Source: Trebonia sp963759545
GTDB taxonomy: Bacteria > Actinomycetota > Actinomycetes > Streptosporangiales > Streptosporangiaceae
Assembly (NCBI GenBank): GCA_963759545.1
Contig: CAVXAB010000031.1
Coordinates: 62,001 to 126,000 of the forward strand
Length of the DNA stretch: 64,000 nt
Direction: 5' to 3'
Below the pieces are notes generated by a model. That model was not told the DNA's origin and did no database searches. It worked only from the letters and a program-made list of their open reading frames with translations. This document shows positions 49,984 through 57,501 of this stretch, one piece after another. Every line of letters begins with the position of its first letter. Within the stretch, counting starts at the first letter, position 1. The position numbers and the translations under genes were made by a program.

Positions 49984-50211
49984 ACGACGGGCGCGTCCGC
50001 GGGCAGGACGCGGTCGAGCTGGCTGCGTGAGGTGATGCCAAGCTTGGCGAAGACCTTGCGCAGGTGGTACTGGACGGTGTGCGCGCTGATGAACAGCCTG
50101 GTGCCGATCTCAGGATTGGACAGGCCGTCCCTGGCGAGCCGCGCGACAAGCAGTTCCTGCGCGCTTAGTTCCTCGTGGCCCCCGGCGGAATTGCGCTTGC
50201 GCGTCGCCGCG
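49980..50211 (-). pseudogene. C-terminal fragment of a LuxR-family regulator
   Basis: Minus-strand frame with AATRKRNSAGG, LSAQELLVARLARDGLSNPE, IGTRLFISAHTVQYHLRKVF, AKLGITSRSQLDRVLPADA and a TAG at 49980. This is the LuxR HTH of a large LAL-type regulator; the long N-terminal ATPase part is missing. Similarity stops near 50211, where the sequence changes into a short-chain dehydrogenase on the other strand. Confidence 0.72.
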
Positions 50212-50231
50212 GCCAAAATCGCCGTTGGTAC

Positions 50232-50523
50232 CATGGCCGTGGCGATTACTAACGCCGCCGCCGACACGCTGGCCCGCTCGCTCGCCCTGGAACTGGCGCC
50301 GATCCGGGTCAACGCGATCTCTCCCGGAGTGATCGACACCGGCGCCTGGGACGCGTTCGGCGAGCAGGGGAAGGCCGACTACTTCGCCGGCATCAGCTCC
50401 CGCAACCCGGCGGGCCGGATCGGCACGATAGAGGACATCGCCCAGGGGGTCCTGTTCGCACTGACCAACACGTTCCTCACCGGCCAGACGCTGCACATCG
50501 ACGGCGGCGAGCCGCTGACCTGA
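50232..50523 (+). pseudogene. C-terminal fragment of a short-chain dehydrogenase/reductase
   Basis: Plus-strand frame: AVAITNAAADTLARSLALEL, APIRVNAISPGVIDTGAWDA, RNPAGRIGTIEDIAQGVLFA LTNTFLTGQTLHIDGGEPLT, stop TGA at 50521. This is the last third of an SDR, including the post-active-site helix and the I-SPG-x-x-DT segment. The cofactor-binding GxxxGxG and the YxxxK residues are absent. With the LuxR fragment just to its left on the opposite strand, this looks like an internal deletion across a divergent gene pair. Confidence 0.72.
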
Positions 50524-50561
50524 TCCACGCATCACGAGGGAGAAAGCAGAAGGAGAAAGCA

Positions 50562-50681
50562 ATGGGCCTAGCCTGGCAGCAAGGACCACTCGCTTCTGGC
50601 GCGGTGGGCCAGTCCGTGATCCCGCACGGTCCCGACCGCGACCTCACCACCGGCGAGCTTGCCCCTGGCAGGCAGGCGTGA
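50562..50681 (+). CDS. short ORF, possible DUF427 N-terminal fragment
   Basis: 39 residues, MGLAWQQGPLASGAVGQSVI, then PHGPDRDLTTGELAPGRQA. A good ribosome site (AAGGAGAAAGC) precedes it and its TGA overlaps the GTG of the MOSC-FNR gene. The first about 17 residues resemble the start of actinobacterial DUF427 proteins (from memory), the rest do not. It may be a truncated gene or a short coupling peptide of the downstream gene. Confidence 0.4.
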   Translation: MGLAWQQGPLASGAVGQSVIPHGPDRDLTTGELAPGRQA

Positions 50682-52444
50682 CGGCAGGGCAGCGCCAGAC
50701 GCCCGTGCTGCTTTCCGTCAACGTCGGGATGCCGAAGGACGTGTCCTGGCAGGGCAAGACCGTTTACACCGGCATATGGAAGGACCCGGTATCCGGGCCG
50801 CGGATGGTCCGCCGCCTCAACATCGACGGCGACGGCCAGGGCGACACGAATGGCCACGGCGGCGAGCAGCGGGCCGTGTTCGTCTACCAGATCCAGTCCT
50901 ACGAGCACTGGCGGCAGCACCTCGGGCGCGACGACCTGGGCTACGGCAACTTCGGTGAGAACCTCACCGTGGACGGCCTGGCCGATGACGAGGTCTGCAT
51001 CGGCGACCGCTACCGCATCGGCGAGGCCGAGTTCGAAGTTACCCAGCCCCGCGTCACCTGCTACCGGGTTGGCATGCGGCTCGGCGAGCCGGAAATGCCG
51101 GCGCTGCTTGTCAGCCATCACCGTCCCGGCTTCTACATGCGCGTCATCACCGAGGGACGCATCCAGGCCGGCGACCAGATCGTCAAGACCGCGACCGGTC
51201 CTGGCATGCTGTCGGTCGCCGACACCGACGCGCTGCTCTACCTCCCCCATCGGGACCGCGCGAAGCTGCGGGCCGCCCTGCAGATCCCGGCGCTCAGCCC
51301 GGGCTGGCAGGGGTCGTTCCGCGACCTGCTGGCCGGGCCGGAAGACGGCGGCACCGCGTCGGCCGGCGGCACCGAGCCTGCCCCGCCGGCCTGGCCCGCC
51401 TTCCGGAAGCTGCGCGTGACCAAGGTCGTGCGGGAAAGCGAGAACGTGTCATCGTTCTACCTCACGGCCGCCGACGGCGCCGCGCTCCCGGCGGCCTGCG
51501 CGGGTCAGTACCTCACGCTGCGGGTGAGCGGCGCCGGGCAGCCGGCCCCGGTCCGCAGCTACTCCCTGTCGTCTGACCCGGAAGGCGGGACCTACCGGAT
51601 CAGCGTCAAGCGGGAACCCCACGGCGTCGCGAGCGGCTACCTGAACCAGGAACTGCGGGCGGGAGCGATCCTCGACGTGGCCGCGCCGCGCGGTGACTTT
51701 ACCCTCGGCGAAGGCACCGGCCCGGTCCTGCTCATCTCCGCGGGCATCGGCGTCACGCCGGTGCTGTCCATGCTCCACGAGCTCGCGGCGCGCGGCAGCC
51801 AGCAGGAAGTCTGCTGGCTGTACGGGGCACGCGGACCACGCGAGCACCCATTCGCGGCGGAGGCCCGCGCCCTGCTCGACTCGCTGCCCAACGCTCGCGA
51901 GCACGTTTTCTACAGCGCGGCGACCCCTGCCGAGCGCCGCCGCGCCCGCGCCGCCGCCGGGCGCCTCACGAAGGAGGCACTGGCCGGACTCGGCATCCCG
52001 CCGGGCGCGAGCGCCTACATCTGCGGGCCCGCCTCGTTCATGGCCGACATGCAGGACGCCCTGACCGTGATCGGCCTCGGCCAGGCCGCGATTCACACCG
52101 AGCTGTTCGGGGCACTGCCCTCGATCAACCCGGGAATCACCGGGCAGGTCCGCAGGCCGCCGCACCAGCCGCCAGGCCCGCCAGGACCTCCGCCGCTCGT
52201 CACCTTCGCCCGCAGCGGCATCACCGCGCCATTCGGCGACGACCGGCACAGCGTCCTCGACCTCGCCGACGCCTGTGACGTGCCCACCAGGTGGAGCTGC
52301 CGGACCGGCGTCTGCCACACCTGCGTCACCCCGCTGCTTTCCGGTGACATCGCCTACGCCCCCGACCCACTGGAACCCCCGGCCGAGGGCCAGGTGCTCA
52401 TCTGCTGTGCCAGGCCAGGCACCGACATCGTCTTGGACATGTAA
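50678..52444 (+). CDS. MOSC-ferredoxin reductase-2Fe2S fusion protein
   Basis: 588 residues from a GTG at 50678. Residues 1-215: YiiM-type MOSC domain (LLSVNVGMPKDVSWQGKTVY TGIWKDPV; FGENLTVDGLADDEVCIGDR; TQPRVTCYRVGMRLGEP with the conserved Cys). Residues 240-475: FNR-like FAD/NAD domain (VRSYSLSSDPEG; LLISAGIGVTPVLSMLHEL; AYICGPASFMADMQDAL). Residues 500-588: plant-type ferredoxin (WSCRTGVCHTCVTPLLSGD, with the last Cys in LICCARPG). The layout suggests an NAD(P)H-driven chain to a molybdenum-cofactor site, as in mARC/YiiM-type reduction of N-hydroxylated compounds. All cluster Cys are present. Confidence 0.87.
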   Translation: MTAGQRQTPVLLSVNVGMPKDVSWQGKTVYTGIWKDPVSGPRMVRRLNIDGDGQGDTNGHGGEQRAVFVYQIQSYEHWRQHLGRDDLGYGNFGENLTVDGLADDEVCIGDRYRIGEAEFEVTQPRVTCYRVGMRLGEPEMPALLVSHHRPGFYMRVITEGRIQAGDQIVKTATGPGMLSVADTDALLYLPHRDRAKLRAALQIPALSPGWQGSFRDLLAGPEDGGTASAGGTEPAPPAWPAFRKLRVTKVVRESENVSSFYLTAADGAALPAACAGQYLTLRVSGAGQPAPVRSYSLSSDPEGGTYRISVKREPHGVASGYLNQELRAGAILDVAAPRGDFTLGEGTGPVLLISAGIGVTPVLSMLHELAARGSQQEVCWLYGARGPREHPFAAEARALLDSLPNAREHVFYSAATPAERRRARAAAGRLTKEALAGLGIPPGASAYICGPASFMADMQDALTVIGLGQAAIHTELFGALPSINPGITGQVRRPPHQPPGPPGPPPLVTFARSGITAPFGDDRHSVLDLADACDVPTRWSCRTGVCHTCVTPLLSGDIAYAPDPLEPPAEGQVLICCARPGTDIVLDM

Positions 52445-52460
52445 TGACAAGGGAGGACGA

Positions 52461-52754
52461 ATGACAGTGGCATGGGGCAAGGTTGCCCGCGATAACGTGG
52501 TACGCGCCATCCAGGAGTATGACCGGCTCGGGCCGCAGGAGTTCTTCACCGCGCACGGTTTCGCGCCCACGACGACCTACGACCTCGTCTGGGAGGAACG
52601 TCGCTACCCGCCCAAGGCGATCCTTGGCACGGCCTACGAGTTCGCCACGGGCCAGCGCCTTGCCTCCGGTGACTTCGAGGGCGGCAAGTCCGGCGCCGTC
52701 AAGGTGCTCGGCGAGCTCGGCTTCACCGTCCAGGCGCGAAACCAGCACGGGTAG
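52461..52754 (+). CDS. ScoMcrA-like N-terminal head domain protein
   Basis: 97 residues from the ATG at 52461 after GGGAGGACGA. Sequence MTVAWGKVARDNVVRAIQEY, PQEFFTAHGFAPTTTYDLVW, RRYPPKAILGTAYEFATG and SGAVKVLGELGFTVQARN matches the head domain at the N-terminus of ScoMcrA, the Streptomyces endonuclease that cuts modified DNA. Here it stands alone without the sulfur-binding or HNH domains, as is common in actinobacteria. It is probably a small DNA- or partner-binding protein of unknown role. It follows the MOSC fusion gene by 16 bases and may share its transcript. Confidence 0.75.
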   Translation: MTVAWGKVARDNVVRAIQEYDRLGPQEFFTAHGFAPTTTYDLVWEERRYPPKAILGTAYEFATGQRLASGDFEGGKSGAVKVLGELGFTVQARNQHG

Positions 52755-52935
52755 TACTCCACCCGCACTGAGCCATGAGCGCTTGACGGTAATGCCGCAC
52801 CCGTTCTGCTGGATATTTTTGAATTTTCCCGAACGGAAGCTGGCTCTACCCCGTCCCGCGCTGTGCCTGCTGTCGCGTCGTACCGAGCCACAAAGGTCTA
52901 GACCAGGGGGCCGTGGGCTGCCAAGATGATCCACC

Positions 52936-54141
52936 ATGACGAAGGCGCGCGGTGGTTCTGTCCTCATCGGTGCGCTGATCGTCGATTCGCTCGGCAACGG
53001 GTTGTTTCTCCCGCTGTCCCTGGTGTTCTTCCTCAAGCTGACCACCGTTTCGCTCGGCGTCCTCGGCCTGCTGGCCAGCGCGGCCACGGTGGTAACCCTG
53101 CCGGTGCCGGTGTGGACAGGAACGCTGGCCGACCGGTTCGGCGCTATACCGCTCGTGGTCGCCGCCCAGCTCCTGCAGGCCGTTGGCTACCTCTCATTTA
53201 GCTGGGTCAAGACGCCCGCGGGCATCTTCGTCGCCAGCGCGCTGGTAGCGGTCGGGGTGCGCGTCTTCTGGTCAGCGATCTTCACCGCCATCGCGGATTA
53301 CGCCGACGCCAGGCCCGGGCAGCGCAGCAAGGACTCCTGGTTCGCGCTCGCTAACACGGCCCGCACCGCTGGCCTTGCCGCCGGGGGGCTAGTGGCAGGC
53401 GCCGTCGTCGCCTCAGGCAAACTCGACGCGTACCTCGCCATCGCGTACTCCGCGGCGGCCAGCTTCGCCGTGGCGGCGACGCTTATCGCGCTCTTCGTCC
53501 GGGCGCCGCGGGTCGGCGGCCACGACAGCCCGGCCGGGCAGGGCTACCGGGCGATGCTCAGCGACTACCCGTTCCTTGCGCTCATCGCGGTCAACACCAT
53601 CTTCGCGATGTCGAGCATGATGCTGCCACTCGCGCTGCCGGCTTTCGTGCTGCGTGGCCTGCACGCGCCCGGCTGGCTCACGGCTTCGGTACTGGCCGGG
53701 AACGCCATCCTGATCTCGGTTCTCGGCGCGCCAGTCACCAAGCTGGTGAGCCGGTACCGGCGTACCCGGATCCTCGCGGCCTCGGCCGTGCTGTGGGCGA
53801 CGTGGAGCCTGTTGTTCGCGGTGCTCGTCCCAGGACATCCCGCGTGGGTAATACCGCTGCTCATCGGGGCAACCCTGCTGTTCACCCTGGCGGACGTCAT
53901 GCACGCGCCCGCCTCCACCGCGCTGGCGGCGGCCGTCGCTCCTGATCATCTGCGGGGCCGGTACCTGGCCGTTTTCCAGTACTCGTTCACGTTCGCCAGC
54001 ATCATCGGCCCGGTCTTCTTCACCTCGCTGTTCGGGGTCGGCCGGGCCATGCCGTGGATTGTCCTCGCCCTCGTCGACTGTGTCGGCGCGGTCGCTATCG
54101 TGGCGCTGGAACGCCGTCTCCCGGAAAAGTCGCTGCGCTGA
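52936..54141 (+). CDS. MFS transporter, 12-TM
   Basis: 401 residues with about 12 hydrophobic helices. Motif A-like loop in TWTGTLADRFGAIPLVVA-type sequence (WTGTLADRFGAIPLVVAAQL), a second loop KLVSRYRRTRILAASAVLWA, and the opening VLIGALIVDSLGNGLFLPLS, FFLKLTTVSLGVLGLL. Related to actinobacterial drug or metabolite exporters of the DHA1 sort. Substrate unknown. Single gene, 181 bases after the ScoMcrA-head gene; the gap holds no other gene. Confidence 0.87.
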   Translation: MTKARGGSVLIGALIVDSLGNGLFLPLSLVFFLKLTTVSLGVLGLLASAATVVTLPVPVWTGTLADRFGAIPLVVAAQLLQAVGYLSFSWVKTPAGIFVASALVAVGVRVFWSAIFTAIADYADARPGQRSKDSWFALANTARTAGLAAGGLVAGAVVASGKLDAYLAIAYSAAASFAVAATLIALFVRAPRVGGHDSPAGQGYRAMLSDYPFLALIAVNTIFAMSSMMLPLALPAFVLRGLHAPGWLTASVLAGNAILISVLGAPVTKLVSRYRRTRILAASAVLWATWSLLFAVLVPGHPAWVIPLLIGATLLFTLADVMHAPASTALAAAVAPDHLRGRYLAVFQYSFTFASIIGPVFFTSLFGVGRAMPWIVLALVDCVGAVAIVALERRLPEKSLR

Positions 54142-54221
54142 CTCAGCCGAAATAAAAGCCACGGGTTCCTGTTATCCGAAGGAAGGCAGCAGCAGCCGCT
54201 CACCGAGAGGGTTCCGCCATC

Positions 54222-55040
54222 ATGACCGTTCAGGACACCCAGGTCACCCAGGCCGCCGATTTCGCAGCCGAATGGGAGCGCTGGCACAAGCAGCACGAGG
54301 ACCGGCTGGCCGCGCCCGACGGCTTCCTCGCGATCACCAGCATCAACTGGCTCAGCGAGAGCCCGGCCCGATTCAGCGATGCCCCGGGCGCGTGGGCGGC
54401 CGACGACTCGGGTGTCTGGGTCCTGCTCGACGACGGCGAGGAGCTAGAACTCGACGGCGCGGTGATCAGGGGCAGGCACCACTTCGGCCGGATACCCGAG
54501 CGCGGCGGAGTGTTCCCCGGTGACGCCAACGGCGTGTACGAGGTGGCCAGGCGCGGCGGCAACGACATCCTGCGCCCGCGTCACCCGGACAACGGACTGC
54601 GTACCGCGTTCCGCGGTACTCCCGCCTACGCCCCGGACCCGCGCTGGGTGATCCGTGGCCACTACCGGCCCTTCGAAACGCCGCGCGACACCACCGTCGG
54701 CTCGGTGGTCGAGGGACTGCAGCACGTATACGCGGCGCCGGGCGCGGTCGAGTTCGAGGTCGACGGACGGCCGCTAGCGCTGACCGCCTTCAACGGCCAC
54801 GCCGCGGGCAGCCTGCACATCCTGTTCACCGACGCGACAAGCGGCGTCACCACCTACGCGGCGAACCGGTCGCTGCAGGTCGCCGCGCCGGACGCGGACG
54901 GCACCGTGGTCCTTGACTTCAACCGGGCGACCAACCTGCCGTGCGCCTACACCGAGTTCGCCACCTGCCCGCTGCCCCCGGCGGAGAACCGCCTCCCGAT
55001 CGCGGTCGACGCGGGCGAGCAAAACCCCTACGAGGCCTGA
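54222..55040 (+). CDS. DUF1684 protein
   Basis: 272 residues. Typical of the DUF1684 family: EWERWHKQHEDRLAAPDGFL, AITSINWLSESPARFSDAPG near the start, RRGGNDILRPRHPDNGLRTA FRG, YAPDPRWVIRGHYRPFETPR, then the late DFNRATNLPCAYTEFATCPL, PPAENRLPIAVDAGEQNPYE A. The family is widespread and uncharacterised, with a beta-rich cytoplasmic fold. The start is the ATG at 54222. Followed by a long hairpin at 55059. Confidence 0.88.
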   Translation: MTVQDTQVTQAADFAAEWERWHKQHEDRLAAPDGFLAITSINWLSESPARFSDAPGAWAADDSGVWVLLDDGEELELDGAVIRGRHHFGRIPERGGVFPGDANGVYEVARRGGNDILRPRHPDNGLRTAFRGTPAYAPDPRWVIRGHYRPFETPRDTTVGSVVEGLQHVYAAPGAVEFEVDGRPLALTAFNGHAAGSLHILFTDATSGVTTYAANRSLQVAAPDADGTVVLDFNRATNLPCAYTEFATCPLPPAENRLPIAVDAGEQNPYEA

Positions 55041-55058
55041 CCGCGTCCTGGCTTCCCG

Positions 55059-55105
55059 GATTGTGGGTCATCCGCGGCGGATATCGCCGCGGATGACCCG
55101 CAATC
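55059..55105 (+). terminator. long perfect hairpin after the DUF1684 gene
   Basis: GGGTCATCCGCGGCG (55065-55079), loop GATAT, then the exact reverse complement (55085-55099). The stem extends to about 21 bp with one G-T pair (GATTGT/GCAATC). It starts 19 bases after the stop, without a T run, so it is a likely actinobacterial-type terminator or a REP-like element. GATGACCCGCGATCAC at 55172-55187 repeats one arm in part. Confidence 0.65.
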
Positions 55106-55590
55106 ACCAAAATAGCCGGGGCAAAGTATGACATAACGGGATAAAATAATGAGCTTCGAAGGCCCTGCGCCGCGATGACCCGCGATCACGGGCGACTGCC
55201 AGGCCTCCATCGCTCCGTAGGTCAAACGTAGTTGATCGAAGTACGATCGACCGTCTCAGGGTTTGCGGCCCATCGGCACCCCGCACTCCGGGGGCCTCGC
55301 CACGCGATCGGCCGGTACCCCTGTTCATCGCATGTTCACGGAACGCGTCAACTCGATTTGTCCGGATTGTCCAGCAGGCGCCGGCCGACTAGGTAGGTCC
55401 TGCGGAGCGCGTTGGCTGAGCACAGCGGATAACCCTCATCGAACTCGTCGGCCTTCACCTCACCTGGAATGCGGCGACCTCGGAGTAGGCGTAAATCCGC
55501 AGGTCCACGGCGAACGTAAAAGTGCGTGACGCTTTTACAAAGTGGGAGCAAGATGGCCGTTGCGAAACTTGCGCCGCCCGGGAAAGGGAG
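55106..55590. other. 485-base region without a supported gene
   Basis: Contains a partial repeat of the preceding hairpin arm (55172-55187), AT-rich TATGACATAACGGGATAAAA (55127-55146), and TTGTCCGGATTGTCC (55358-55372), which resembles the flank of repeat family A. A 67-residue frame at 55348-55551 on the minus strand matches no family I recognise and has no clear ribosome site, so it is not called. Confidence 0.45.
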
Positions 55591-55724
55591 TCACAGGTAG
55601 CGGAACATGACGTGCAGGCCGACCAGGCCGTGCTCCGGGTGGTCGAAGGTGTCAGGCACCGTCCCGATGACCTGGAACCCGAGTGCCTGCCACAGGTGCA
55701 CGGCCGGGGCTGTCGTATCAGGGC
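55591..55724 (-). pseudogene. C-terminal fragment of a GNAT N-acetyltransferase
   Basis: Minus-strand frame PDTTAPAVHLWQALGFQVIG, TVPDTFDHPEHGLVGLHVMF RYL, stop TGA at 55591. This is the last acetyl-CoA-domain helix and strands of a GNAT protein (A-x-x-LW-x-x-LGF). The N-terminal three quarters are missing. Confidence 0.65.
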
Positions 55725-55761
55725 TTGAATCTGACGTTACGTCAGGTGCGATGCTGGGCTC

Positions 55762-55857
55762 ATGGCGGTGGAAGAGCGGACCTGGCGGATCGGCGAGGTC
55801 GCCACATCAACCGGGCTGACCGTCCGGGCGCTGCAGGCGCGGAGCCGGCGGCTGGCG
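55762..55857 (+). pseudogene. N-terminal fragment of a MerR-family regulator
   Basis: From an ATG at 55762 the frame reads MAVEERTWRIGEVATSTGLT VRAL, the first half of a MerR HTH. It then departs from the family (QARSRRLASAPVRR) and runs antisense into the AMP nucleosidase end. The second HTH helix, the wing and the whole effector part are missing. TTACGTCAGGTGCG just before it may be the old promoter. Confidence 0.6.
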
Positions 55858-57078
55858 TCAGCTCCGGTCCGCCGGGTGGCTGGTTTCCGTGGTGGAGAGG
55901 CCGAGCAGCGGCTCGTCGGGCGAGCGGAGGCCCGCGGCGGGCAGCCCGCCCGGGTATAGCTCGCTGACCTTCCGTGTCAGGGAGATGGCGATCTCGACGT
56001 GCTCGCGGCGGCTGGCGGTGTAGAACTCCTGGGCGTCGCCGCTGATCTTGGGCTGGCCGTGCAACGGCTTGTCGCTGACGGCGAGCAGGGTGGCGGTGGG
56101 GATCCGGTACCTGAACCCGTTGGTGGCGACCGTCGCCGACTCCATGTCCACGGCCAGGGCGCGGGAGGCCCGCAGCTGGTCCTCGACCATGGACAGGTTC
56201 AGCTCCCAGTTCCGGTTGGCGGTGGTGTACACGATGCCCATCCGGCCGCGCAGTCCGCGTGCGGTCAGCTCGCCGAGCAGCAGCGAGTTCAGCGTGTGGT
56301 TGGAGACGACGGGAACGCTGAGCGGCAGCATGTCATCGAGCACGCGGTCGTCGCGCATGTAGGCGGTAGCGAGCACGAGGTCCCCGATGTCCTGGTGATT
56401 GCGCAGGCCCGCGCAGTGCCCGATCATCAGCACCATGTCGGGCCTGAGCACGGCGAGGTGGTCGGTGATCGTCTTGGCGTTGGAGGGGCCGACGCCGATG
56501 TTCACCATGCTCACGCCCGTGTTCCCTGGCAGCATGTAATGCCAGGCAGGCATCTGGCGGCCGTCCGAGTCGGGCCCGACGGCAGCCGGCAGGGCGGCGC
56601 GGAATTCCTCCACGTGCCAGGAGTAGTTGGTGAACAGCACGTACCGCTGGAACATCGCCGCGCTGGTGCCCGTGTAGTGCTCAAGCCGGTCGACGGACAG
56701 GGCCATGCGCTCGGGAGCGAACAGGAACAGCTTCTTGCGCCGCAGGTCCCACAGGGTCTCGTCGACGGCGGGCCCGAGCCGCGGGTCGTGCAGGTCAACG
56801 GCCTCCCGGCCGCTTGACACCGATATCCGGGCACCGTCGGCCGCCAGCCGGGCCAGCTCCCGTTCCAGGTACCAGCGGATCGCCGCCGGCGAGGCGAACT
56901 CGCCCTCAATCCGGGGATTGTCCGCCGACCAGGGCCGCTCGACGGCCAGCAGCGGGTAACGACCCGCCGCCGCGGCCGCCTCCATGGCATCGCACAGCCG
57001 GCTGATCTCGGCCGCGTAGTCGGCGGCGGGTATCGAAGCGAAGTCCACGGCCATGGTCACCAGGGCATCAAGATCCAT
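55858..57078 (-). CDS. amn: AMP nucleosidase
   Basis: 406 residues. The enzyme cleaves AMP to adenine and ribose 5-phosphate. The short N-terminal domain (IRWYLERELARLAADGARIS, VSSGREAVDLHDPRL) matches part of the AMP-nucleosidase-specific region. The phosphorylase-like core contains MVNIGVGPSNAKTITDHLAV, DMVLMIGHCAGLRNHQDIGD, LVLATAYMRDDRVLDDMLP, the Glu in ALAVDMESATVATNGFRYRI and PTATLLAVSDKPLHGQPKIS. It is shorter than the E. coli enzyme (about 480). This gene is common in proteobacteria and less so in actinobacteria, so transfer is possible. Start ATG at 57078. Confidence 0.88.
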   Translation of the reverse strand: MDLDALVTMAVDFASIPAADYAAEISRLCDAMEAAAAAGRYPLLAVERPWSADNPRIEGEFASPAAIRWYLERELARLAADGARISVSSGREAVDLHDPRLGPAVDETLWDLRRKKLFLFAPERMALSVDRLEHYTGTSAAMFQRYVLFTNYSWHVEEFRAALPAAVGPDSDGRQMPAWHYMLPGNTGVSMVNIGVGPSNAKTITDHLAVLRPDMVLMIGHCAGLRNHQDIGDLVLATAYMRDDRVLDDMLPLSVPVVSNHTLNSLLLGELTARGLRGRMGIVYTTANRNWELNLSMVEDQLRASRALAVDMESATVATNGFRYRIPTATLLAVSDKPLHGQPKISGDAQEFYTASRREHVEIAISLTRKVSELYPGGLPAAGLRSPDEPLLGLSTTETSHPADRS

Positions 57079-57136
57079 AAGAGATGCTAACTCTCGACCC
57101 GTGGCGATCCCTGGCCGCGCCTGGTAACGCCCGCAC

Positions 57137-57170
57137 CCGTTCGGGTAAAAGACTGAGATCTCCCGAACGG
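57137..57170. terminator. inverted repeat between csbD-like gene and amn
   Basis: CCGTTCGGG (57137-57145) and CCCGAACGG (57162-57170), 9-bp arms with a 16-base AT-rich spacer, 24 bases past the CsbD-like stop on the minus strand. A near copy is at 44163-44195. Probable transcription terminator. Confidence 0.5.
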
Positions 57171-57193
57171 ATGCGGCTGACTCGCTACCGGTC

Positions 57194-57388
57194 CTAGTCC
57201 TTGAACGCGTCCCTGACGTTCTTGCCGGCGTCCTTGACCTGCTCGCCGACCTGTCGCCCGGCGCCGTCGACCCGCTCGGCCTGGCCCTTGGTCTCCAGGT
57301 AGGGGTCGCCGGTCGCCCGGCCCACGTCCTGCTTGGCGTGGCCCTTACCCATCATGAACCGGTTGCGGAGCTTATCCATGAATCCCAT
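57194..57388 (-). CDS. CsbD-family stress protein
   Basis: 64 residues from an ATG at 57388 with AAAGGAGGCGCGAC, a strong ribosome site. Charged helical repeats characteristic of CsbD: KGHAKQDVGRATGDPYLETK, GQAERVDGAGRQVGEQVKDA GKNVRDAFKD. Such small soluble proteins are made in general stress, under sigma-B-like control in other bacteria. Exact role unknown. Single gene. Confidence 0.85.
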   Translation of the reverse strand: MGFMDKLRNRFMMGKGHAKQDVGRATGDPYLETKGQAERVDGAGRQVGEQVKDAGKNVRDAFKD

Positions 57389-57501
57389 GTCGCGCCTCCT
57401 TTGGTGCGTAGCGCCCCAACTTCCCGCGACAGGACCTTCTAACCTCCGATCGCCTGCGCGATGATCGAAGGTCGCGCGGTCTTTCGCGGTGGTTACCTGG
57501 G

